A model generated the notes under the pieces. That model worked only from the letters and a program-made list of their open reading frames with translations. It did no database searches and was not told the origin of the DNA. DNA of 64,000 nucleotides from the NCBI RefSeq assembly GCF_000499845.2, contig NC_023753.2, positions 24,228,942 through 24,292,941 of the forward strand, in the 5' to 3' direction. Shown here in pieces: positions 24,173-35,900 of this stretch (position 1 is its first letter; each line of letters starts with the position of its first letter). The stretch is from Phaseolus vulgaris. Taxonomy: Eukaryota > Streptophyta > Magnoliopsida > Fabales > Fabaceae. Both the position numbers and the translations under genes were made by a program.

Positions 24173-26868
24173 GCAACCAAATAATGAATTTAACTTACAT
24201 GAACAAATTGATATGTATAACATTTGTTGGGTTTAAGGTCACAAACCTAAACAACTCTGAAGCATTTGATTCTTGAGATATTGGTAAATTACTTTGGACT
24301 GAGTTCAACAATGAAAGAAAGCCAACAGACCTCGTACTTGACACCTACACTTTATTTCGTAGTAATTAAACAAAATAGGAAGTTCCAAACGTGAAAAATA
24401 GTGAAGAAGTACAACAAAAAATACAATAGACACGTACCCTTGCAATTGCATTAGTCATCCCATTGAATGTATTCATGTTTCCTTCAGTTTGATCAGGCAG
24501 ATTTGCTTGAACACCTCCCACATAACTTCCTTCCTCAATTCCCTAAGGCATTTAGTTTTGAATTAGATATAATATTTACATTTGACATATCAAAGTAAAC
24601 AAAAAAATGAAAAGAAATTGTTATACTAACCGTAGTTGGCTGACTAGGAAGTTGACGTCTAGTACATGTATTTTTTCTTCTCGGAGCCTTTTCACACCTG
24701 GATTTTTGTCGTGTTGATCGCGGCCGACCCTTTCTTTTCACAAGTATAGGGCTACGGATATCACCGTTCATGTTGATTGTTGTGGTAGGAGTACTTGGTG
24801 TTGGTTGTTCAGGAGCTCCACAAATGTTATGCTTTGTCCTATGTTGATCATGTCTTTGTTGACCATATTCCAACACAAATTTGTCAAGTTGTTTATGCAA
24901 GATTTCTGTTGTATTAATTTCCCCGCTGGCATGTTCAGCTATGTCATAAAACTTCTTGCACAATCCATCATACCTTTGAACTTGTGGATCCTTGTCTTTT
25001 GTGGCAAAGGATGATCTTATGTACGTGTGCTTTCGCCTTAGATTTTTACTCCACCTTTCCAATACATACTTTTTTGGGACTTTTGTCACTTTTTCTTGAG
25101 CAAGGACAACAAGGCAGTGCCGGCACAAAATTCCCCTAAATTCAAATAACAAGCAAGTGCAACATACATCTAGTTGTTCACGGTCAAAAAGAACTACTAC
25201 ATTGCGGTGTTCAGGTTTACCATTTTGGAAAGACTCCTCTACAACAGTGAAACGACATGCATGACCCTCAATATAGGCATTAGTAACAGCACAATTCATT
25301 TTTCCTCTAAACTCCCCTTGCACCTCATTCAATTTTGCATGTGTGTATTCCGATTGGAATTGTCTTTCAATGCCTGATTGAGATGTGCAGGGAATTATGG
25401 TGTTAAGAGAAGCAAAATCCGCTTCACACTCTAATTCGGCCTTATGTTGCAGAGCGTTCTCATACTGTTGCACAAATTGTTGGAGACTTGTGCTTGAATT
25501 AATGTACCCGTCAAAAAAAGCATTCATGCTTTCACTCCTTTGCGTTGTTGACATTCCGGCCCAAAAAAATGATTTTAGATAACAAGGAACCCAACGATGT
25601 CGTTCTTCAAATAATGTACTAAGCCAATCGTTTGTACTTAAGTTAAACGTATTTATCAAATTTGCCCACGAAGACAAGAAATCATCAACACTTGTGGACT
25701 CATACACTACTGTCTTCATTCCACGTTTCATTTCCTTGTACTGACTATATCCTTGAAGTTTTTCTAGTATTTTTTTCATAATGTGCCAAAGACACCACCT
25801 ATGACGTGCATTTGGGAACACAACTTCAACTGCAATTTTCATTGCCCTGCATTGATCGGTCACAATGCCTACGGGGGGTCTGTTTGACATGCAACGCAAC
25901 CAACTTTGAAAAAGCCACACAAAAGCATCAGTGTCCTCAGAAGATAGGAGTCCACATCCCAACAATATTGATTGACCGTGATGATTTACACCAACAAAAG
26001 GTGCAAACGGCATATCATACTTATTTGTTAGGTATGTGGTATCGAAACATAAAATGTCTCCAAAACTATCCCATGCTGCCCTACTTCTAGCATCAGCCCA
26101 AAATACATGTCGTATGCGGTTATCATCGCCCAAATGAATGTCAAAATAAAATTGTGGATTCAATTCCCTCATGCGACAGAAATGATTTAAGAGAGCTTTT
26201 CCATCACCTTCCTTCCCCAATGCTCTCCTACTTTGGGCAACATAATTACGCACATCTCGTTCAACAAAGTTGAGATTCTCGTAACCACCAGCAGCAGACA
26301 CAAAAGACCTAAAAGTCTTATTTATACGAACCTCAGCATTGTCATTAATATCCAACACTCTTTTTGTTTGCAAAGATATTTTCCTATTACCGTGAAACAA
26401 TCTAGAATTCGTCGGGCTCAATTGATGTGAGTGTTCCTCGTGTACCGACATAATATACCAATTGCCTTCTTTTATTCCAACAGTTATATGAGTCGGACAT
26501 TCAACCGTCTAAGTAGGGTGAGTGCTTAATTCTGGTGGAATCGCAGACATGTAATTTCCCGCCCTAGCACATACCAAGATAAAGTACCTTAATTCCTTGT
26601 CAGGTCCTTTTTTTGAACTTCGAGTTCTAATTGCAAAACCCTTTTTAATGCCATATTGTCGGTAATAACTTTTCACGGCATCTGCAGTGTCAAAACACAT
26701 TCCAACTGTAGGAGCTGATTCATCAACTACATTTGGAACAGACTCATCAATATTGATCTGGGAATCTGTATCAGGAAGTATATTTTCCACATAATCATTC
26801 CTAGCTAAATGATTCGAATGCTGAGATTCTTCTAAGAACGGAATGTCATCAAGTGACAAATCTGCCAT
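24173..26868 (-). CDS. FAR1/mudrA-type MULE transposase with one in-frame stop
   Basis: The start is ATG at 26868 (MADLSLDDIPFLEE). A FAR1-type DNA-binding domain follows (FDTADAVKSYYRQYGIKKGF, CARAG, then VECPTHITVG and HEEHSHQLSP). The MULE catalytic domain has DILCFDTTYLTNKYDMPFAP, LGCGLLSSEDTDAFVWLFQ and GIVTDQCRAMKIAV, then NARHRWCLWHIMKK. The SWIM finger CCTCLLFEFRGILCRHC comes near residue 570-590, then a basic tail (GRPRSTRQKSRCEKAPRRK). The main reading frame runs 26868 to about 24620. GT-AG exons at 24542-24438 and about 24340-24247 extend the C-terminus. A TAG at 26511-26509 interrupts the frame between the two halves of the DNA-binding domain; no frameshift accompanies it. The product would bind the TIRs and cut and join the element. 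The neighbouring HROB-like gene is divergent from it, 1.1 kb away. Confidence 0.85.
26509..26511 (-). other. Premature TAG in the transposase
   Basis: The codon between STHPT and TVECPTH is TAG. The same frame is open for about 120 codons before and about 630 after. A single substitution is the simplest explanation. Confidence 0.85.
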
Positions 26869-27964
26869 TACCTTAAACCTGTTGTGTGTACAATGCTTAG
26901 CTTAATTGACGTTCACAAAAAACATGAATGCACATGTATACAATTTTCTTTATATAACTTAACTTAAAAATTTAAAACAATGAACAAAATAACTCTACTG
27001 CATCATTAAAGAACTATGACTACTTTTATGCATTATTTAACAATTTGCACAAAGTTACAAATAAGCTATGTATTGAATGCAAGAGTACCTTCCAACAGAA
27101 CCTTTAATGGATGCTGACCGTGGTGGACGTTAACTGCTCTTGAATTTGTATTTAATGCAATGAAGAACAATGAAGAAGAACTGTTGTTATCAATGAATGC
27201 TGACAGTGCTGGACGTTATCTGCTCTTGAATTTGTAGTTAATGCAAGGAAGTAGAATGAAGAAGAACTGGTGCTATAATGAATGCTGACAGTGGTGGAGG
27301 GGATGCTGGACGTGGTAGAATGAAGGGCACACACTTTCTCTTTAATGTGTGAATGGAAAAATCAGCATTTGTGGCATTGAAGAATGAACCCCACGTGCAA
27401 AAAACTAAAGATAAAGTTGGAGCAAAACTATCTTTGCACGTAACATTCATGGCAAATTAGCATTTATTTCCATTTTAAGAAGAGTACCGTACTGCACCTC
27501 ACTTTAAAATATATTTTAAATAAAATTATTGATGCATTTATGCTAAGTTATTATTAGACAAGACATTTGCTTTTTCCTTGCTTGAAACGTGAACATGTGC
27601 CCAAAGTTCATCTTTAAATGCCACTCACCTAAACTGTACCACACCTAAACTGCACCTCATCTTAAAAATTATTTAAAAAAACAAATTATTGTTGCATTTA
27701 TGATATGTTATTAAGGGTTATTAATTAGACAATACATCTGCTTTTTCCTTGCTTGAAACGTGAACATGTGCCAAACATTCATCTTTATATGGCACCCACC
27801 TAAACCGCACCACACTTAAACTGCACCTAACCTTTAAAAATATTTTAAAAAACAAATTCTTCCATTTTCGTCCCTTTTCCTTCCTTCAATAACATGTGCC
27901 CAACGTTCATCTATATATAGGGCATGCGATAGGATGAATTTGTTGAACTATACATCCATTCCAA
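26869..27964. promoter_or_regulatory. Divergent intergenic region with tandem repeats
   Basis: This 1.1-kb region separates the transposase (leftward) from the HROB-like gene (rightward), so both promoters must be here. At 27110-27310, GAATGCTGACAGTG-TGGACG is repeated three times. At about 27490-27880 a 171-bp unit is repeated about two and a half times (CTTGAAACGTGAACATGTGC at 27581, 27752 and partly later). A TATATATAGGGC box at 27911-27922 lies about 45 bp upstream of the HROB-like start. Confidence 0.6.
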
Positions 27965-29071
27965 ATGGAGTCATGGGAAGGGCTTGATATCGACGACAAT
28001 GACATTGGTAGTTATGTACGACGTTGCAACTCTACTACCAATGTCATTCCGGGACCAGCTGGTAATGTGCAAGCCATGATCCTTAATCGGAACTCTGACC
28101 AGCCAGTGAACACTCAAGAATTTATAAACCGTATAGGTCAACAAACTTATGATCGTGATTTTACATCCAACCAATGGAAATGGGCAGAAAAATTCCTTCA
28201 ATTCCAAGGTAATACTCAATCACCTTTTTTAGAATGGAACAACAAAAGTTTATGTCTAATGATGTTCTCATTTTATTACGAAGGAGAAATTGAAGGACGT
28301 GGTTCTGAACAGAGATCATTCCTGGGAAGTTTGAAAGAATTAGATGTTTTCCCACTCTTAAGTTGTCTAATCAAATCATGCAAGCACAATGGTCTAGGAG
28401 ACATGTTAATAACAATTAAGGTAATATACCTATTATGTAATCTTTTTTACATTTTGCAAAAGAAGTTGTATATTAAATTTCTTGCTTTACAGGATCCGAC
28501 GGGGACTGCAAGTGCAAGTGTTCATGGGAAGGTTTTAAAGAATGAAGAATTTGGTTCTGTAATTGAAGTTGGCTCTGTCTTAGTCTTAAAGAATGTATTA
28601 ACCTGGTGAAAAACAAACTTTTCTTTTACAATTCCATATGTCATGTCATTCATACAAGTATTTTTGTGTGTTTTTTAGGTGGGCATTTTCACTCCAAATC
28701 GAAGGAACTTCTACCTTAATATCACTCTTAACAACATTGTCAAGGTATGTAGTCAATCAACATAAATGTAATACAACTGTGCAAGTTAAAATAATAATCG
28801 TCTTCTTTACATTACATTACATGGTTGAAATTAAATTGTCATTCATGTAGGTTTTCAATTCTGACATATGTCCACCCACTGATGACTTAGTTCGTGCTTG
28901 TCATCCAGTAGTAAGACTTCCACCCACGACTCTAGGTACAATACAAGAAATGAACAACACTTTAAAAACTATAATGAAAGTTGCCAATGTATATTGTCTA
29001 ACATTTGCCTTCCTCATCAATTTTCAGATGCAGAAAAGATGGAGTTATTATTCAAGGCCATCAAAAAATAA
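27965..29071 (+). CDS. HROB-like OB-fold protein carried by the MULE
   Basis: Five exons: 27965-28420, 28493-28594, 28679-28744, 28851-28935 and 29028-29071, about 251 aa, with GT-AG introns and frame kept throughout. The first intron is only 72 bp and in frame. Motifs match the plant HROB/C17orf53 (DUF4539) family: NVIPGPAGNVQAMIL near residue 26, then LLSCLIKSCKHNGLGDMLIT and IKDPTGTASASVHGKVL. EEFGSVIEVGSVLVLKN and FYLNITLNNIVKVFNSD follow. In animals and plants HROB helps load the MCM8-MCM9 helicase during homologous recombination. This copy is shorter than cellular HROB and keeps mainly the OB-fold region. It lies between the transposase and array 3, well inside the MULE. Function in the element is unknown. 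Confidence 0.75.
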
Positions 29072-29164
29072 GGAATTAGACAATCTTGAATATTATGTAG
29101 TGCGAACTTGTATGTGACGTCAAATAATGTTAAATGACGATTATTAACATCTCAGTTTTTTTGC

Positions 29165-29935
29165 TGTTTTTATGTAAGTATGGACCCCATTTATTTTAAC
29201 TGGGGACCTATGTTGTAGTTTGTGAACAGTAATTTAATCCTGCAACTGGGTGATTAGTTTTGGATTTTTTGGCTGCAAAGAGGGTTGAGATGGGAGTCCA
29301 GGGACCTCATTGGAGGTTCAGGCCATTCATTGGTGAAAGTCTACCTCAAATTTTGGTGTATTTATATAAGTGGGGACCCCTGTTATTTTAACTGGGGACC
29401 TATGTTGTAGTTTTTGCACAGTCACTTAATCCTGCAACTGGGTCATTAGTTTTGGATTTTTCGTCTGCAAAGAGGGTTGAGATGGGAGTCCAGGGACCTC
29501 ATTGGAGGTTCAGGCCATTCATTGGTGAAAGTCTACCTCAAATTCTGGTGTATTTATATAAGTGGGGACCCCTGTTATTTTAACTGGGGACCTATGTTGT
29601 AGTTTTTGCACAGTCACTTAATCCTGCAACTGGGTCATTAGTTTTGGATTTTTTGGCTGCAAAGAGGGTTGAGATGGGAGTCCAGGGACCTCATTGGAGG
29701 TTCAGGCCATTCATTGGTGAAAGTCTACCTCAATTTCTGGTGTATTTATATAAGTGGGGACCCCTGTTATTTTAACTGGGGACCTATGTTGTAGTTTTTG
29801 CACAGTCACTTAATCCTGCAACTGAGTCATTAGTTTTGGATTTTTCGTCTGCAAAGAGGGTTGAGATGGGAGTCCAGGGACCTCATTGGAGGTTCAGGCA
29901 ATCCATTGCTGAAAGACTACCTCATTGGGTTTTTC
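29165..29935 (+). repeat. Tandem array 3: four units of 192 bp
   Basis: AACTGGGGACCTATGTTGTA starts at 29199, 29390, 29582 and 29774 (191, 192, 192). The rest of the unit (GCAAAGAGGGTTGAGATGGG, CCAGGGACCTCATTGGAGG) differs from arrays 1 and 2. The paired GTGGGGACC boxes about 20 bp apart and the 192-bp length are the same. It separates the 3' ends of the HROB-like gene and the minus-strand gene at 30173. Confidence 0.95.
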
Positions 29936-30567
29936 AATATTCAGAACAAAGTTCATTAATAAAAACAATACTACAAAATTAATGAATAACAATATTGTTG
30001 ATGAATAACAAAATTAATCCACTTACACATTCAGAGTTTCCACAATAATTACTCCTCAACAAAATTATTGGTGCAATACTACAAATTACAATGGTTTCAA
30101 CAATGTCAGCAAAGCATACATCCACTAACTTAAAAACAAAAAGCACCTAAAAACATATCCATTAATGAAGCATCATTTTTTGGGTTTTTTTGGCTTCCTC
30201 TTTGAATATGTGGTCCAAGGTGTTTTCAAAACAGCACTCTTGAAACGTTTCCTCGGTTCAACGTTCATTTTAGGAAACATGTTGACTTCTTCATTAGGTT
30301 GGACTTCATCTACATCTTCATGACTGTTAAATTCTTCATTTGGTTCTACTTCATCTACATCTTCATGACTGCTTTCTGCCTTTTTCAAGTATGTGCAATC
30401 CATTGCAAGAGGTTCAACTTCAACTACTTCTGACTGAGTATCACGACGAAGACAATTTCTCCTTGCAATTAACTCAACTATGTCATTAACCTCTTTCTCC
30501 ATACTTGTGATTAATAATTCCTGCTCCTCAGATTTCCGCATCAGTTGAAGAACTTTCACCCTCATTG

Positions 30568-30572
30568 CACGG
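30568..30572. repeat. Gypsy target-site duplication, left
   Basis: CACGG, matching 38347-38351. Confidence 0.9.
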
Positions 30573-31559
30573 TGATGGAGATCAAGCCCAAGAGAACATG
30601 GAGGCCACTCATCAAGCTCAAGAAGAGGTGGAGGCACAAATGGAGGACGCCCATGGAGGTCAAAGTCCACCTCAAAGGATTACAAGAAGCATGTTCAAAG
30701 CCTTGGGAGCTAGAGGACATTTATTTTCTCTTTTTGTAGTGTCTTTAGTTGAAGGTGCTTAGAGGGAAACCTTAGAAACCTCTTTTGTTATAGCATCTTT
30801 TAGGTTTTAGTTAGGAGCTTTAGGGGGGTGTATTAGTAGATAGGTGTAGGAGTAGAATAGGGGGTGCCAAAGTGAAGGAAAGGATCACACCTTCCTTGCC
30901 TTGCTTTTGAGCGCCGGTTCTAGCTTGTTTTGGAGGGAATTTTGATTTGTTTTAGCTTTCATTTTTCAGCACCTTAGGCTATAAATAGAGGTGCCTTCCT
31001 TGTAAATTTCAGATTTGAATTTTATCTAAGGAAACTATACTCAAAATTGGAGTGAGCATTTGGAGAGCTTTGAGCTTCTTCTCTAGTCTTATCTTGAAGG
31101 ACCATGGTTTCCTCAAGTGGCGGCTTCCACACTCATCTAGGAGCATCCATTCTTCTAGTGGCGTGATCATCCAACCATTCCTCCATCTTCATGAGCATTC
31201 TCTTCTCCTTCCTTTCTTCTTCTTCAATTTGTTCTTGTTGCCTTGAGTTTTGAGTTGTTTTTGTTTCGGTTCCTTTAATTTTCCAGCACCTTTATTCTGT
31301 TTAGTTTTTAAATTCTGTTCGGTTCTTTTGTTTTTAAGTTCAATTCTGTTCGGTTTATTCTTTTCCTTCTCCTTTGTTGATTCAATTTGACAATATTTGG
31401 TTCATCCAAATGAGTTTGGGATTTGGTACTTGTTTTGGTGAGTTCTTGATCTTAGAACCATGATCCAACTTCTAAGAAAGTGCCTCTACATTTTCCAGCT
31501 CAAGGTGATTCCTCAAAGTGTCAAGAATCTTGTTCTATGTGGCTATTGGAATCACATCA
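30573..31559 (+). repeat. Gypsy 5' LTR
   Basis: 987 bp with a TATAAATAG box at about 30980-30988. The first ~190 bp encode the same C-terminal codons that the gag-pol ORF uses in the 3' LTR; here they have no upstream frame. Confidence 0.95.
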
Positions 31560-32911
31560 TGTGGTATCATGAGTCTTAGGTTCATTCTTGTTAATTGTTG
31601 AGTTGTGTGCACTTTAATTTCAAGAGCTCTTTAATTTCTTGCAATTTTAGTTGCTGTTTTAGAATTTTAATTGAGTATTCTTGCTGTTTTTCTTTTGCTC
31701 CAAGTGTTTGTGGAAAGGTTTATGGCACTCATAATTCTTATAAGTATGGTTGCTCTTTTGGAATGGCATTATCCTTCCTAGAGTTTACCTTAAGCTTCCT
31801 TTCATTTGTTACAATTTGTGTTGTGTCTTTTAATTTTTGAATCATGTCAAGTTGTGTCTTAGTCATGTTATTCCATATATGTCATTACTTCTAGTAGTAC
31901 TTTTATTGTTTTGATTGTTTCTTGCTTTGGTGTCATATAATTTTCTGAATTGATGTTGATCCTTTGTGCATTTTCTTTTTAGAATTGAGTTCATACTTGT
32001 ATTCTAGACCTATACAAGTTCCACTACATCATTTTCTATTATGTCTTTGCTAGTTCATCATTCTGTTTTTTATTCCTATTAGGATTCCTCTGTTTCTGAA
32101 AAGAGTGCTTACTGTTTTTCCTTATTTCAACTGATTTACGTACTGTAAAATTCTGAAATTCTGGATTTGAGATATTCAAAGTGTTAGAAAAGAATAGAAA
32201 AAAGAATCATTCAAAAATATGAAGTACACAAAAAATGATAAATAAAATAAAAAAAGTGTACATTCCTGCCGAAAAAAATACGGTAATCTGGCAGTGATTT
32301 TAAAAAATTTATTTCTCTCAATTGGCTTACTGTTTTTAATTGATTCCAGTGCCATTTTTGAGTTAACATCTTGAAGTTTCTGTGGTATAAATTTCATAAT
32401 CCAGTTCGCTCTACAACGTTCCAGTTAAATCAGTGAATATCAAACACAGTTTGCATAAAAAAAAAATTTCCAGTAGCTAAATTTTTTTGTTTTCTTCATC
32501 TACTCTAGTGCTTTTCCTTAGGTATTCTTTTGTGTGCCTACTTTTCTCATTGAGTTCTTTATTTTCTTGATTGTCTTTCATTCTTACTCTTTGAGTTTGT
32601 CTCACATATAGTTTTCCTTTTGCAATTACCTTTCTTTGCTTATACCTTTTCTTGTTTGTCTTTATTGTTTCATTGGTTTTGTGGTGGTTGCTTTTGAGAT
32701 TGGTGTGCTTGCTTTGACATATTTCATTTGAGGATTCCAAGGCCTCAAGATCAGATTGGAGCAAGAACATTATTTCTTTGAGAGTGATATCTTTTTCAGC
32801 CTTAAATTCACTTCGGCAGTTTCAATTGCAAAGCTCACTGTTTTTGCTAATTTTTTAACTTGTTTGCTGTTTTGTGTGTTTGCTGTTTTTTTTTTTTTTT
32901 TTTAATTACAA
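31560..32911 (+). other. Gypsy leader between PBS and gag
   Basis: 1.35 kb with no long reading frame. It starts with a PBS-like TGGTATCATGAGTC and ends with a long T tract (about 32888-32903) just before the gag start. Packaging and regulatory functions would be expected here; no specific motif was recognised. Confidence 0.6.
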
Positions 32912-35900
32912 ATGGCTGGATCTTCAAGTGATGCATCCTACAAGCAGAATTCTCCTTCCAAAGCTTCCATTCTTGGTGAATTACATGAAGCTCAAAGAAC
33001 AATTAGAAGGTTGGAGGAAAAAATGCAAAAGATGGAGGTCCAACAATCTAGACCATCTCCTTCTATCCATGATGGACATCATTCTCATAGACCATCTTCA
33101 AGAGCTTCTTCAAATGATGTTGGCCGTGAAGATGAGCATAGGAGAAGGAGACCTCCACCCCAAGTCCATGGACAAAGACATCATCACCAAGGGGAAAGAA
33201 TTCACTACGGCAATGGCTTCTACCATGATGCAAAGTCCAAGCTTCCTTCGGTCAAACTACCTTGTTTTAATGGTTCTAGTGATCCAAATGTGTATTTAGA
33301 TTGGGAGGCTAAGTGTGAACAAATTTTTGAGATCCATGAGATCCAAGATGAGCATAAGCTCAAGCTAGCCACCCTAGAGTTTAGTGATTATGCCATGAAA
33401 TGGTGGCATGGGATTGTAAAGGACATTATCTATCACAAGGGTCCTCCCGTGGACTCTTGGAACTCTTTAAAGGATCATATGCGCGCTAGGTTTGTACCCC
33501 CACATTTTAGGAAAGACCTCATGTTGAGACTCCAACGGTTTCAACAAGGCACGCTAAATGTGGATGAATATTATAAGGAGCTTGAGACGCTTGTGCTTAA
33601 AATTGAATTAGAAGAAAGTGAAGAAGCCATGGTTGCTAGGTTTGTGAGTGGTCTTAGGAAGGATATCCAAGACATTGTTGAGTTACAAGAGTATTCATCA
33701 TTGGGCTCTTTAGTTCATCTTGCAATGAAGGTGGAAGCCCAACTTGCTAAGAAAAACTCTTTTAAAAATGCTTCCAATAATGGATACTACTCCAAGTCTT
33801 GGAGAAACAAAACTTCTTTTTCTAAACATCCTTCCAAAGATTCTTCTTTCAAACCCAAGGAATCTAAGCCATCAACATCTAGACCTAAGTCTCCCACTAG
33901 AACATCTAACACTAAATGCTTTAAATGTATGGGTTATGGTCATATTGCTGCAAATTGTCCTTCCAAACGAAGTATGTACATGCATGAGGGCATTGTAGTT
34001 AGTGAGCATGATTCGGATTCTTCAAAGCATTCATTGCATTCTCATGCATCTAGTGAGGAAGAGAGCGAATGTCCACTTGAAGGGGACTTGTTAGTTGTGA
34101 GAAGACTTCTTGGACAAGTTTCACAACCTTTTGATGAAAGTCAAAGGGAAAATATTTTCCATACAAGATGTCTTATTCAAAACAACATTTGTTCCTTGAT
34201 AGTGGATGGGGGTAGTTGTGCAAATGTGGCTAGTACAAGAGTAGTAGATAAACTTGGATTGCCTACTATCTCTCATACAAAGCCCTACAAGTTACAATGG
34301 CTTAGTGAAGTAGGAGAAATAATTGTTAATAAACAAGTCCTCATCCATTTCTCCATTGGAAAATACAAAGATGAGGTATTATGTGATGTTGTGCCCATGG
34401 AAGCCACTCATGTTCTTTTGGGAAGGCCTTGGCAATTTGATAGAAAAGTTTTACATGATGGCTTTACCAACAAATTATCTTTTGAATTCCATGGTCACAA
34501 GGTTACTTTAAAATCTCTCTCTCCAAGAGAAGTCCATGAGGACCAAGTTATCATGAAGGAAAAGAGGGAGAGTGAAAAAGATAAAAAAGATAAAAAAGAT
34601 AAGAGTTCTAAGCCTACACTCCTTGTGTCTAGGCGTGACATTGAAAGGGAAATAGTGGCTCATCATCCTCTTTTTTTAGCCATCCCTAGAACTCTTAGCA
34701 TAGAATCACTTGTTGATAGTCCTCATTGCTTGGAAAATTTGGTAGAAGAGTTCAAAGATGTGTTTCAAAATCCTCCAAATGGACTTCCACCTTTGAGAGG
34801 GATTGAACACCAAATTGATTTGATACCGGGCTCTTCTTTACCAAATCGTCCCGCATATAGGACCAATCCAAGTGAAACCAAGGAAATTCGCCAACAAGTT
34901 GAGGCTTTGATTGAGAAAGGGTGGGTGCAAGATAGCATGAGTCCTTGTGCTATGCCTATCATCTTAGTGCCAAAAAAGGATGGCACATGGCGAATGTGTT
35001 CGGATTGTAGGGCCATAAATAACATAACCATTAAGTATAGGCATCCCATACCTAGACTAGATGATTTGTTGGATGAATTACATGGTTCTAAAATCTTTTC
35101 AAAGATTGATCTTAAAAGCGGCTACAATCAAATCCGTATCAAACCGGGTGATGAATGGAAGACGGCTTTTAAGACCAACTTTGGTTTATATGAGTGGTTA
35201 GTTATGCCTTTTGGTTTAACTAATGCACCAAGTACCTTCATGCGCCTCATGCATCATGTTCTTAGACCTTTCATTGGTAAGTTTGTTGTGGTTTACTTTG
35301 ATGACATTCTCATTTATAGCTTATCTTTGAATGATCATAGGTTGCATGTTAGGCAAGTTTTGGAAACCCTTAGGAAGGAACATTTGTATGCTAACCTTGC
35401 TAAATGTATGTTTGCTCTTGATCATATAGAATTCCTAGGGTTTGTTGTGAGTTGTAAAGGGGTCCATGTGGACAAAACAAAGGTGGTGGCCATTCAAAAT
35501 TGGCCTACACCGAAATCTTTGAATGAGGTCCGAAGTTTTCATGGGCTTGCTTCTTTCTATAGAAGATTTGTCCCAAACTTTGGTACCATTGCCGCACCAC
35601 TCAATGACATAGTGAAAAAGGATGTGGTCTTTCATTGGGGAGAAGCACAACAAAATGCTTTTGATACTTTGAAAGAAAAATTGACTAATGCTCCCATCTT
35701 GGCCCTTCCTAATTTCACTAAGACATTTGAGATTGAGTGTGATGCTTCAAGCATAGGTATTGGGGCTGTTCTCCTTCAAGAGGGCCACCCCATCGCCTAT
35801 TTTAGTGAGAAATTGAAGGGAAGTCATCTCAACTATTCCACCTATGATAAGGAATTATATGCACTTGTTAGGGCTTTGTTTACTTGGCAACACTATCTTT

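Noticed and set aside
28210..28234. A 25-bp intron in the HROB-like first exon (GTAATA...TTTTAG)
   Set aside because: Too short for a plant intron; the frame stays open through it.
28421..28492. Treating the first intron of the HROB-like gene as coding
   Set aside because: The 72-bp segment is in frame, but it separates LITIK from DPTGT, which are adjacent in the family, and has GT-AG borders.
30545..30762. Plus-strand frames reading [13 protein letters not shown] as a separate gene
   Set aside because: This is the 5' LTR copy of the gag-pol C-terminal codons; only the 3' LTR copy is joined to an upstream frame.
31052..31246. 64-aa frame MSIWRALSFF repeated at 37839
   Set aside because: Identical because it lies in both LTRs; no other support for coding.
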